This document shows positions 6,787 to 13,313 of a stretch of 13,313 nt of DNA, piece by piece. How positions within the stretch are numbered: the stretch's first letter is position 1; each line of letters starts with the position of its first letter. The translations under genes and the position numbers were made by a program. The notes beneath the pieces are model-generated. The model was given only the letters and a program-made list of their open reading frames with translations. It did not search any database and was not told the origin of the DNA. The stretch spans positions 1 to 13,313 of the forward strand of contig DASSWG010000050.1 of NCBI GenBank assembly GCA_035705295.1, written 5' to 3'. Origin of the DNA: DASSWG01 sp035705295 (GTDB lineage: Bacteria; Bacteroidota; Bacteroidia; Flavobacteriales; Flavobacteriaceae).

Positions 6787-6794
6787 TGATTAGT
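6787..6794 (-). promoter_or_regulatory. ACTAATCA leader octamer, copy 2 (lipocalin-like gene)
   Basis: The octamer lies 14 nt upstream of the lipocalin-like ATG, in AT-rich context close to that of copy 3 (AATACTAATCAATTA here, GTTACTAATCAATTA there). Confidence 0.35.
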
Positions 6795-6810
6795 ATTAAA
6801 AATTGACGTT

Positions 6811-6972
6811 TTATCTTCGGAACAACCTGCTGATCAGTGAAATAATAAACAAAATAATAAAGATGAAAAACAGGATTTGAGCAATATCAACCGCTCCTTC
6901 AGCAATTCCGCCCCACCCAAAAATGGCGGCGATTATTGCTATGACAAGGAAAATAATGGTCCAGCGAAGCAT
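6811..6972 (-). CDS. DUF1328/YtjA-family small membrane protein
   Basis: A 53-residue protein easily missed because it is short. ATG is at 6972-6970 and TAA at 6813-6811. It begins MLRWTIIFLVIAIIAAIFGW, has a short GGIAEGAVDIAQ link, and a second hydrophobic segment FFIFIILFIISLI before the basic end SRLFRR. This two-helix hairpin with the G-x-x-x-x-A-x-D/G-A-x-x-I-A core is the DUF1328 (YtjA) pattern. The family is an inner-membrane protein of unknown function, often stress-induced. A good TAnnTTTG promoter precedes it, so it probably heads the DUF1328-lipocalin-OmpA transcript. Confidence 0.9.
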   Translation of the reverse strand: MLRWTIIFLVIAIIAAIFGWGGIAEGAVDIAQILFFIFIILFIISLISRLFRR

Positions 6973-6988
6973 AATAACTGTTTTTAGA

Positions 6989-6996
6989 TGATTAGT
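6989..6996 (-). promoter_or_regulatory. ACTAATCA leader octamer, copy 1 (DUF1328 gene)
   Basis: The octamer lies 16 nt upstream of the DUF1328 ATG and 5 nt downstream of the TAGATTTG promoter element, so in the predicted 5' leader or at the transcription start. Confidence 0.35.
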
Positions 6997-7001
6997 GTTA
7001 C

Positions 7002-7029
7002 CAAATCTACATCACAAAAAAATAGCAAA
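7002..7029 (-). promoter_or_regulatory. Bacteroidota-type promoter for the DUF1328 envelope operon
   Basis: On the minus strand TAGATTTG (7009-7002) matches the TAnnTTTG -7 consensus. TTTG (7029-7026) sits 16 nt upstream as a -33 candidate, slightly closer than usual. The start would fall about 20-25 nt ahead of the ATG. Confidence 0.5.
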
Positions 7030-7102
7030 ATAATTTATTAAGAATATTTAACGAAAATTTGTTAAAAAACACATAATCCATTTTTGAACAAAAAAATAAA
7101 AA

Positions 7103-9181
7103 TCAATAATTCACCAATTCTTTTAAAATGGTTTCAAATCTTTTCTTGGGAAGGTATTGTGCTTCCAATTGCGCGGCAAAAGGGATCGGGGTTTCCAAAC
7201 TTGCCACTCGTTTTACTGGGGCGTCCAAATGTTCGAAACAATTTTCCATGATCAATGCGGAAAGATCGGAAGCAATTCCGCCAAACATGGAATCTTCCTG
7301 CAAGATAATCACCTTCCCTGTTTTTTTGACCGAAGCAAAAATCGTTTCGGTATCCAAAGGTTGCAAAGTTTGCAAGTCGATCAAATCAGCGGAAATACCC
7401 GGATTGTTCTCCAAGGTTTCCAACGCCCAATGTACACCAGCGCCAAAAGTGATGATACTGATGTCTTTTCCTTCTTTTAAAGTTGCTGCTTTTCCAAACG
7501 GAAGCGTGTAATATTCAGTGGGCACATCTTGCCGAACGCTTCTGTAAAGTGCCTTGTGTTCAAAGAACAAAACCGGGTTCGGATCATTGACGGCGGTAGC
7601 GAGCAAACCTTTTGCGTCATAAGGAAATGCTGGGTAAACCACTTTCAGGCCCGGGGTTTTGGTGAACCAGGCTTCGTTGGTTTGGCTATGGAAAGGTCCT
7701 GCGCCAACCCCAGCACCGCAGGGCATCCGCACAACTACATCGGCGTTTTGCGACCAACGATAGTGGGTTTTTGCTAAATAATTCACAATTGGGTTGAACC
7801 CGGAGGAAACAAAATCGGCAAATTGCATTTCCACCACCGCTTTCATTCCATTAATGGAAAGCCCCATTGCTGCGGAAACAATCCCCGATTCGCAGATGGG
7901 CGTGTTGCGCACGCGGTCTTTTCCAAATTGCTCGACAAAACCTTCGGTTATTTTAAAAACCCCACCATATTCAGCAATGTCCTGCCCCATGACCACCAAA
8001 TTGTCGTGACGTTCCATGGACTGTCTCAATCCATCTGAAACAGCATCTACCAAGCGCATTTCTTTCTTTGAATTATTTTCTTTAATATTTTGATATGCAA
8101 ATTTTTGAAATACATCATGTAACTCATTACTTTTATTCGCAACAATCGGTTCCTCGAGATTTGCTTCCTTCCAATTTTGGTCTATTTCGGTCTTAATTTG
8201 TTTTTTTTGTTGTCCCTCTTCGGCTTCGGTCATGATCTTTTCTTCCAACAAAAATTCCCGGTAATTATCGATCGGGTCTTTTGCGGACCACTCGCCCATC
8301 AATTCCTCCGGGACATATTTTGTGCCACTGGCTTCTTCATGTCCGCGCATTCGGAAGGTTTTGAACTCCACCAAAACCGGTCGCGGGTTTTCGCGCATAT
8401 CTTTTGCCAAGTCCGAAATTTTCGAATACACATCCAAAATGTTGTTTCCGTCAATAATGTGGGCTTCCATTCCATATCCGGTTCCGCGTTCTGCAAGGTT
8501 TTTGCAACGGTATTGCTCCGATGTGGGCGTAGACAATCCATAGCCATTGTTTTCCACGCAAAAAAGCACGGGCAAATCCCACACGGATGCGATGTTCAAG
8601 GCCTCGTGGAAATCGCCTTCGCTCGTGCCGCCTTCGCCGGTAAAAACGGCGGTGACTTTCTTTTCGTTTCGTAATTTGTGCGCCAAAGCAATGCCATCGG
8701 CAACGCCCAACTGAGGCCCAAGGTGGGAAATCATCCCTACGATTTTATATTCCTGTGTTCCAAAATGAAAACTTCGGTCGCGGCCTTTGGTGAAACCATT
8801 CCTTTTTCCCTGCCATTGCGAGAACAATCGATACAACGGAATTTCCCGCGTGGTGAAAACTCCGAGGTTGCGGTGCATCGGTAGGATAAATTCCCGCGAA
8901 GGCGGGAATCTTTTGTTCAAAACTTCAGAGGTCAAATTCACAAGATTCCCGTTTTCACGGGAATTGGGATTATCGAGCGCCATCACCACCCCTACCGAAA
9001 TTGCCTCCTGCCCTATTCCGCTGAACCATTTCGAGATTTTGCCCTGCCGCAAAAGAATGAGCATTTTCTCCTCGATCATGCGGGGTTTCAACATGTTGAA
9101 GTACAATTTTTTTAAAGTTTCATCGGAAAGGTTTCCTTTTTCGAAGAGAATATTGGAGACGCTAAGCGGTTTGTTGGGCAT
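7103..9181 (-). CDS. Fused alpha/beta E1 of a 2-oxo-acid dehydrogenase complex (2-oxoisovalerate type), with an in-frame repeat insertion
   Basis: 692 residues. The alpha part (1-about 345) carries the thiamine-diphosphate motif GEGGTSEGD...ENNGYG (182-215). The beta part (about 374-692) begins KEMRLVDAVSDGL and includes the conserved GQDIAEYGGVFKITEG and RVRNTPICESG. A charged, AT-rich linker joins them. E1 decarboxylates branched-chain keto acids and passes the acyl group to the E2 lipoyl domain, giving branched acyl-CoA for catabolism and iso-fatty acid priming. Between VMALDN and EFILPMHRN, which are nearly adjacent in relatives I recall, lie about 25 extra residues (72-96) encoded by a REP pair. 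All catalytic motifs remain. The start ATG 9181 follows a TAATTTTG promoter element. Confidence 0.93.
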   Translation of the reverse strand: MPNKPLSVSNILFEKGNLSDETLKKLYFNMLKPRMIEEKMLILLRQGKISKWFSGIGQEAISVGVVMALDNPNSRENGNLVNLTSEVLNKRFPPSREFILPMHRNLGVFTTREIPLYRLFSQWQGKRNGFTKGRDRSFHFGTQEYKIVGMISHLGPQLGVADGIALAHKLRNEKKVTAVFTGEGGTSEGDFHEALNIASVWDLPVLFCVENNGYGLSTPTSEQYRCKNLAERGTGYGMEAHIIDGNNILDVYSKISDLAKDMRENPRPVLVEFKTFRMRGHEEASGTKYVPEELMGEWSAKDPIDNYREFLLEEKIMTEAEEGQQKKQIKTEIDQNWKEANLEEPIVANKSNELHDVFQKFAYQNIKENNSKKEMRLVDAVSDGLRQSMERHDNLVVMGQDIAEYGGVFKITEGFVEQFGKDRVRNTPICESGIVSAAMGLSINGMKAVVEMQFADFVSSGFNPIVNYLAKTHYRWSQNADVVVRMPCGAGVGAGPFHSQTNEAWFTKTPGLKVVYPAFPYDAKGLLATAVNDPNPVLFFEHKALYRSVRQDVPTEYYTLPFGKAATLKEGKDISIITFGAGVHWALETLENNPGISADLIDLQTLQPLDTETIFASVKKTGKVIILQEDSMFGGIASDLSALIMENCFEHLDAPVKRVASLETPIPFAAQLEAQYLPKKRFETILKELVNY
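8889..8965. repeat. REP pair inside the E1 coding sequence
   Basis: Two 22-nt palindromes flank a 33-nt spacer. The unit at 8889-8910 has arms ATTCCCGC/GCGGGAAT with a GAAG loop (plus strand). The unit at 8944-8965 has arms ATTCCCG/CGGGAAT with a TTTTCA loop. The outer ends are AATTCCCG and CGGGAATT, and the inner ends GAATC and GATTC face each other. The first unit and following TTTT match 530-554 exactly. The whole 77-nt element is open on the minus strand and codes for about residues 73-98 of E1. No target duplication is obvious. Confidence 0.85.
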
Positions 9182-9230
9182 TGTGGAAATTTTTATTCAA
9201 AATTAGTATATTTATAACTTCTATTTTCGA
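9167..9230. repeat. Direct repeat, copy 1: E1 first codons and promoter
   Basis: This stretch aligns without gaps to 12127-12190; by my hand count 49 of 64 positions match. It contains the first codons of E1 (ATG CCC AAC AAA CCG, minus strand) and the TAATTTTG element. Confidence 0.6.
9198..9205 (-). promoter_or_regulatory. -7 promoter element of the E1 gene
   Basis: TAATTTTG on the minus strand matches TAnnTTTG, 16 nt ahead of the ATG. No clear TTG -33 element is visible at the usual distance. The element is conserved in the diverged copy at 12158-12165, which supports its importance. Confidence 0.45.
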
Positions 9231-9276
9231 TTTTAAACCAAAATGGTAAGATGAATTTTTAAACTACTTTTATTTT

Positions 9277-11934
9277 TTGAACCCAAACCGTTTTCCCGTG
9301 ATAAAAAAATTACTTTTTTTCTTTTTATTGATAACAAGCATATCCGTTACGGCCCAAAAACAAGCTGCGAATTGGTATTTTGGCTATGGTGCAGGCTTGG
9401 ATTTTAATTCTGGCACACCAGTGGTTTTGACCAATGGACAAGATTTGGAACCTGAAGGTTGTGCTGCTATTTCCAACAGCCTTGGGGAATTGTTGTTTTA
9501 CACCGATGGAGAAGTTATTTACAATGCAAACCATCAGTTGATGCAAAACGGAACTGGTCTTTTAGGCCATCATTCCAGTACCCAATCAGTGCTTATTGTT
9601 CCCAATCCAGGAGATTTGAGCCAATATTATGTGTTTACCACTGATGCTCAACTCGGAGGCAACGGTTTGAGGTATTCTCTAGTAGATATGGATTTGGATA
9701 GTGGGCTTGGCGGGGTAATACCTTCTACTAAAAACATTCTAATGGAAGCCCCCGTCACGGAAAAATTGGCTGGCGTCCTACACGACAACAAAAATGATAT
9801 CTGGATAATTGCCCATCGGGTCAACACTAATGAATTTATTGCTTATTTGGTCACCGCTAATGGTGTCAGTAATTCTCCGGTAACTAGCCAAACAGGCGAA
9901 ATACATCTGAGCGGCATGGGAATAAATGGGATGTTAGGCTATCTCAAGATTTCTCCAAACGGAAAAAAAATAGCCTGTTGCAAATTCAACACTGGGGGTG
10001 GATTGGAATTGTTTGATTTTAACGCTTCTACGGGAATCGTTTCCAATCCACAAAAGTTAAATTCTTATAATTCAGCATATGGAGTGGAGTTCTCCCCTAA
10101 CAGCAAAGTGTTGTATTGTACATCTAAGAAATCTGACCCTAACTATCGAGGAGTTTTTCAATATGACATCACTTTGCCAGACACACAAAGCATTCGAAAC
10201 TCCGAAACATTAATTTCAAGTGGTTTATATTTTGCCTTGCAGTTAGGGATCGATGGGAAAATATATGTTCCCAAGTATAGTTCTTTTGTATCGGTAATCG
10301 ATAACCCAAATTTATTGGGTATTGCTTGTGATTTTCAATTAAACACCATAGACTTATTAACTGGTTCTGCCACTCTTGGCCTGCCCAATTTCATCTCCTC
10401 CTATTTCCTTCCCTTGAATAAAACCATTTATACCTGCGCGGGAAACCCACTTGTTTTGGAAAGCCGCTACCCCAATGCAAATAGTTATACTTGGTACGAA
10501 TACGATAACAACACAAGTGCTTATGTACAGATTCCGAATGAAACCACGATGTCATTGGGCGTTGCCACGGCGGGGATTTATAAATTAGTGGCAATCGATT
10601 CCCTGGGAGCTGTCACGGAAGAAATTTACACCGTATATTTTTCAGCAAACCCAATAGTTGATTTGGGGCCAGCTTCAGCTTGTGCACAAAATGAAATTCT
10701 TTTGGATGGCGCCCTTCAAAACCCAAACGAATTCGGGAATGTAACTTATACTTGGTTTTTTGAAGGGAACATCGTTCAACAGGGAAACCAATCAACCTTT
10801 TTGGCCACCAATTCTGGAATTTATTCTGTCGAAGTTTCCGGGGAAATTCTCGATGAAAATGGAAATCCAACCGGTGAATTTTGTACAACTACCGATGAAA
10901 TCAACATCACAAATTTTACGGTTGATTTGGGAATAGACAAAATGCTTTGTGATGAAAACGAATATACACTCGTCCCTATAATCACGGGGGAAGACGAAGC
11001 AAATGCAAGTTACCTTTGGAACACTTCGGCAACCACGCCGACAATCCCCATTTCCGCAAGTGGTATTTATACAGTTACCGTGACCATTGATAATTGTTCC
11101 GTGACCGAAAGTGTGGAAATCATTTTCAACGAATCCCCAAAATTTGATTTGGGTGATGCTATATCGAGTTGTGATTTGAACAAGTTAAATTTGATTTTGG
11201 ACGCGACCCCTTCTAATTTCACGGTTTCCGAAACCACTTTTGAATGGTTTTTTAATGGCAGTCTTTTGACTTCCGAAACCGGGCCAACGCTTTTGGTCGA
11301 TCAATATGGAACTTATTCTGTAAACGCGTATGCGAACGACCCTAATTGCTCGAATACGCAAGAAACCAACATTATTGAAAGATCCCCAATTTCTGTTTCG
11401 TTAACGGCTTCGGATGATGATAATTTATTCTGCCCGGAAGAAACGGTGGTGCTTTCCACAGAATTGCTCAATGCTTCTTTTGATGAAGTCACTTTTTCTT
11501 GGTATCGGAACGGAACCGAAATCCTCGGACAAACTGGGTCAAATTTACTTGTTCAAATTTCGGAAACCACTTCTTTGACAACTTATTCTGTGAAAATTGA
11601 AGTGGACGAATGTGTTGAAGAAACCCAAATCAAAATCGGCCGCTACGAAAATTGTACGATTCCCCAGGGAATTTCCCCCAATGGCGACCCATACAACCAA
11701 AATTTTGACCTTTCCTTTTTAAATATAGCAGATCTTCAAATTTTCAACCGCAATGGACGTTTGGTTTTCCATAAAGAAAACGGGTACAAAAATGAATGGG
11801 AAGGTCTTTCCAATGAAGGAAAGGCACTTCCCACCGGGACTTATTATTACATCATCACGCTTGAAAAGGAAGAAGTTTTTTTAAATAAACACGTGTTGAC
11901 CGGCTGGGTTTACCTAAACCGTGAGATCAATTAA
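9277..11934 (+). CDS. Type IX-secreted protein: beta-propeller, Ig-like repeats, type B (CHU_C) sorting domain
   Basis: 885 residues. A signal peptide (KKLLFFFLLITSISVTAQ) is followed by a WD40-like beta-propeller region (about 28-375, with NGKKIACCKFN and NSKVLYC-type blades). Then come about four Ig/PKD-like beta modules (about 385-790) with recurrent TW/WF and GIYxV motifs and Cys pairs. The C-terminal domain (about 795-885, from CTIPQGISPNGD to LTGWVYL) is the gliding-motility-associated type B sorting signal that directs proteins through the type IX system to the surface. There is no in-frame ATG at the 5' end: the start is TTG 9277 or GTG 9298, the latter giving a more usual MIKKLLFFF signal. 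It is divergent from E1. A surface adhesin or binding protein is likely; the ligand is unknown. Confidence 0.9.
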   Translation: MNPNRFPVIKKLLFFFLLITSISVTAQKQAANWYFGYGAGLDFNSGTPVVLTNGQDLEPEGCAAISNSLGELLFYTDGEVIYNANHQLMQNGTGLLGHHSSTQSVLIVPNPGDLSQYYVFTTDAQLGGNGLRYSLVDMDLDSGLGGVIPSTKNILMEAPVTEKLAGVLHDNKNDIWIIAHRVNTNEFIAYLVTANGVSNSPVTSQTGEIHLSGMGINGMLGYLKISPNGKKIACCKFNTGGGLELFDFNASTGIVSNPQKLNSYNSAYGVEFSPNSKVLYCTSKKSDPNYRGVFQYDITLPDTQSIRNSETLISSGLYFALQLGIDGKIYVPKYSSFVSVIDNPNLLGIACDFQLNTIDLLTGSATLGLPNFISSYFLPLNKTIYTCAGNPLVLESRYPNANSYTWYEYDNNTSAYVQIPNETTMSLGVATAGIYKLVAIDSLGAVTEEIYTVYFSANPIVDLGPASACAQNEILLDGALQNPNEFGNVTYTWFFEGNIVQQGNQSTFLATNSGIYSVEVSGEILDENGNPTGEFCTTTDEINITNFTVDLGIDKMLCDENEYTLVPIITGEDEANASYLWNTSATTPTIPISASGIYTVTVTIDNCSVTESVEIIFNESPKFDLGDAISSCDLNKLNLILDATPSNFTVSETTFEWFFNGSLLTSETGPTLLVDQYGTYSVNAYANDPNCSNTQETNIIERSPISVSLTASDDDNLFCPEETVVLSTELLNASFDEVTFSWYRNGTEILGQTGSNLLVQISETTSLTTYSVKIEVDECVEETQIKIGRYENCTIPQGISPNGDPYNQNFDLSFLNIADLQIFNRNGRLVFHKENGYKNEWEGLSNEGKALPTGTYYYIITLEKEEVFLNKHVLTGWVYLNREIN

Positions 11935-11955
11935 TTATGTTCATGTGAAACCAAA

Positions 11956-12129
11956 TCAATCCAAATCGAACCGATCCAAATTCATCACTTTGTTCCAGGC
12001 AACCACAAAATCCTCCACGAACTTTTTTTTCGGTACCGTCAAAGGCATAATATTCGGCAAGGGCTCGCATCTCGGAATTTGAGCCAAAAATCAGGTCGGC
12101 TCGGGTTCCCGTCCACTTTTTTTCATCGG
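11956..12129 (-). pseudogene. katG: Remnant of the 3' end of a catalase-peroxidase gene (katG)
   Basis: Minus-strand translation gives KTDEKKWTGTRADLIFGSNS and EMRALAEYYAFDGTEKK, then after a frame change FVEDFVVAWNKVMNLDRFDL and one more residue before TGA. This matches the conserved last roughly 57 residues of KatG (family pattern KWTGTRxDLxFGSNSxLRA...KVMNLDRFDL). A run of eight A (12030-12023, minus strand) breaks the frame; seven would restore it. The other roughly 90 percent of the gene, including the haem-peroxidase active site, is absent. The 5' edge joins directly to E1-like start codons, so the remnant was formed by rearrangement, not simple 5' decay. Confidence 0.85.
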
Positions 12130-12190
12130 TTTTTCGGGCATTGGTAAAATTTTATTTCAAAATTAGCATTTTTAACTGTTCTATTTTAAA
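12127..12190. repeat. Direct repeat, copy 2: diverged E1 promoter and first codons fused to katG remnant
   Basis: Same orientation as 9167-9230, offset 2960 bp. The minus strand reads ATG CCC GAA AAA CCG AT, paralleling ATG CCC AAC AAA CCG of E1, and keeps TAATTTTG at 12165-12158. From the ATG the frame runs M-P-E-K-P-M and soon stops, out of frame with the katG tail. Confidence 0.6.
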
Positions 12191-12288
12191 TTGTTGAAAC
12201 AAAATAATTGCAGTATTTTTTTTTGAAAATTTATTTTGGTTTACTTTTATAAAAAATTAGGATATATTTTAACCAATCACTAGAAATC

Positions 12289-13263
12289 ATGAAAGCTTTT
12301 AGAAACCGTTTTAAAGAATTCGCCCCGTTAATATTAATGTTTTTCATTTTATTTTTTTCAGGTCTTATATCGTGTAAAAATGAAAGCAAACGAACGAATA
12401 ATGATTTGGTCGTCGAAAATGTCGAGAAAGAGTATGTTGTTGAAATTATTACAGAAACCATGGATTTTCAAATGTCGGACACTTTAAAATCCGGATGGAT
12501 TACATTTCATTATAAGAATCAATCCCCCCAAACGCATTTCTTTCTTGTAGAGAAGTACCCAGAAGGGAAAACTTTGCAAGACGCCAAAAATTCTGTAATA
12601 CCTCATTTTTCAAATGGCATGAGACTTATCAATGAAGGTGAAAGTGAAAAAGCCATGGCTGAATTTGGAAAACTCCCCGAATGGTACGGAAAAGTTGAAT
12701 TTTTAGGCGGTTCAGGCCTAATTTCTCCTGGAAAAACCGCGGAAACCATGATAAAATTAGAACCGGGATATTATTTGATGGAATGTTATGTAAAAATGAG
12801 CAATGGAGAATTTCATACTGCCATGGGAATGATAAGGGATTTTGTGGTTTCTGATACCGAATCAGGCAATGAAAAACCAAATGCCGACATACATATTGAT
12901 ATTTCCAGCACTGAGGGGATTGTGTTTAACGATTCTATTCATTCAGGGCCACAAACATTTTCGGTCTTTTTTAAGGATCAAATAGTACATGAACATTTTG
13001 TCGGTCATGATGTTAACCTTGTGAAACTTGATAAAAATGCCAATTTAAAAGAATTGGAAAATTGGATGAATTGGAGCGACCCAAAAGGGCTAATTGAACC
13101 AGCGCCCACTGGTGTAACATTTTTGGGTGGGGTCAACGATATGCCGACAGGAAACACAGGTTATTTTACTGCAGCACTCGCGGCCGGGAATTATGCATTC
13201 ATATCGGAAGTTCCAAATGCGTCGAGCAAAAATATGCTAAAAACATTTGTGGTTTTAGAATAA
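12289..13263 (+). CDS. Lipoprotein with two cupredoxin-like domains (function unknown)
   Basis: 324 residues. The signal anchor ends GLIS-C29, a lipobox, so the protein is likely tethered at the outer membrane. Two related halves follow. Half one (about 50-188) has WITFHYKNQSPQTHFFLVEKY, a GGSGLISPGKTAE loop and the LEPGYYLMECY...FHTAMGM end typical of cupredoxin-like beta-barrels. Half two (about 205-324) repeats it: FSVFFKDQIVHEHFVGHDVN, FLGGVNDMPTG and LAAGNYAFISEV. Half one keeps the Cys/His/Met set (C168, H178, M181) that could bind copper, plus H65-like upstream His; half two lacks the C-terminal set. The family occurs as uncharacterised secreted proteins. Its leader is AT-rich, next to the katG scar; a tie to oxidative or metal stress is speculation. 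Confidence 0.8.
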   Translation: MKAFRNRFKEFAPLILMFFILFFSGLISCKNESKRTNNDLVVENVEKEYVVEIITETMDFQMSDTLKSGWITFHYKNQSPQTHFFLVEKYPEGKTLQDAKNSVIPHFSNGMRLINEGESEKAMAEFGKLPEWYGKVEFLGGSGLISPGKTAETMIKLEPGYYLMECYVKMSNGEFHTAMGMIRDFVVSDTESGNEKPNADIHIDISSTEGIVFNDSIHSGPQTFSVFFKDQIVHEHFVGHDVNLVKLDKNANLKELENWMNWSDPKGLIEPAPTGVTFLGGVNDMPTGNTGYFTAALAAGNYAFISEVPNASSKNMLKTFVVLE

Positions 13264-13313
13264 GCCAATATACATTAGGTTTGTATAATCAAAGTTATCA
13301 ATTGATCACGCCA

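Larger units (their letters stand above)
11935..12288. other. 354-nt region without an intact gene: katG scar, E1-promoter copy and AT-rich leader
   Basis: Between the type IX protein and the lipoprotein lie the katG remnant (11956-12129), the diverged E1 5' copy (12127-12190), then about 100 nt of AT-rich DNA that must carry the lipoprotein promoter. TATATTTT (near 12263-12270) with TTTTGG (12234-12239) upstream is a weak promoter candidate with too long a spacer. No RNA gene was recognised. Confidence 0.6.

Noticed and set aside
8848..8860. GGAATTTCCCGCG inside E1, resembling a REP arm
   Set aside because: It codes for the conserved TREIPLY segment of E1 and has no paired palindrome.
11661..11680. 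GGGAATTTCCCCC inverted repeat near the end of the type IX gene
   Set aside because: It codes for the conserved QGISPNGD motif of the sorting domain, so it is explained by protein constraint.

Overview
The window looks like a piece of a Flavobacteriaceae (Bacteroidota) chromosome. The signs are a large secreted protein ending in a gliding-motility/type IX secretion (type B) sorting domain, a fused alpha-beta E1 keto-acid dehydrogenase of the flavobacterial kind, promoter-like TAnnTTTG elements, almost no Shine-Dalgarno sequences, and REP-like palindromes with ATTCCCG/CGGGAAT arms.

Layout. From 1 to about 9180 all genes lie on the minus strand; from 9277 on, the two intact genes lie on the plus strand. 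(a) 1-1432: a small protein usually labelled 'ABC transporter ATPase' and a two-CCG-domain Fe-S oxidoreductase subunit, separated by a REP pair. (b) 1433-1738: an AT-rich gene-free stretch. (c) 1739-5493: a tight four-gene operon read FAD oxidoreductase, methyltransferase, type III polyketide synthase (PKS), FabL-like short-chain reductase. It resembles a phenolic-lipid or alkylquinone pathway. (d) 5570-6972: three cell-envelope genes: a glycine-zipper OmpA-type lipoprotein, a lipocalin-like lipoprotein, and a 53-residue DUF1328 membrane protein. All three leaders carry the octamer ACTAATCA. (e) 7103-9181: fused branched-chain 2-oxo-acid dehydrogenase E1, with a REP pair read through in frame near its N-terminus. 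(f) 9277-11934: a type IX-secreted beta-propeller/Ig-like protein. (g) 11956-12129: a minus-strand remnant of the 3' end of katG, joined to a diverged copy of the E1 promoter and first codons. (h) 12289-13263: a lipoprotein with two cupredoxin-like domains.

How the genes fit together. The PKS operon should make a modified aromatic or pyrone lipid from fatty acyl starters. The E1 enzyme makes branched acyl-CoA primers of the iso-fatty acids typical of this phylum, so a metabolic link is possible but is inference. The most unusual signals are repeat biology (a palindromic element turned into protein sequence inside a metabolic enzyme, and repeats that start exactly at stop codons) and the rearranged katG/E1-promoter scar.
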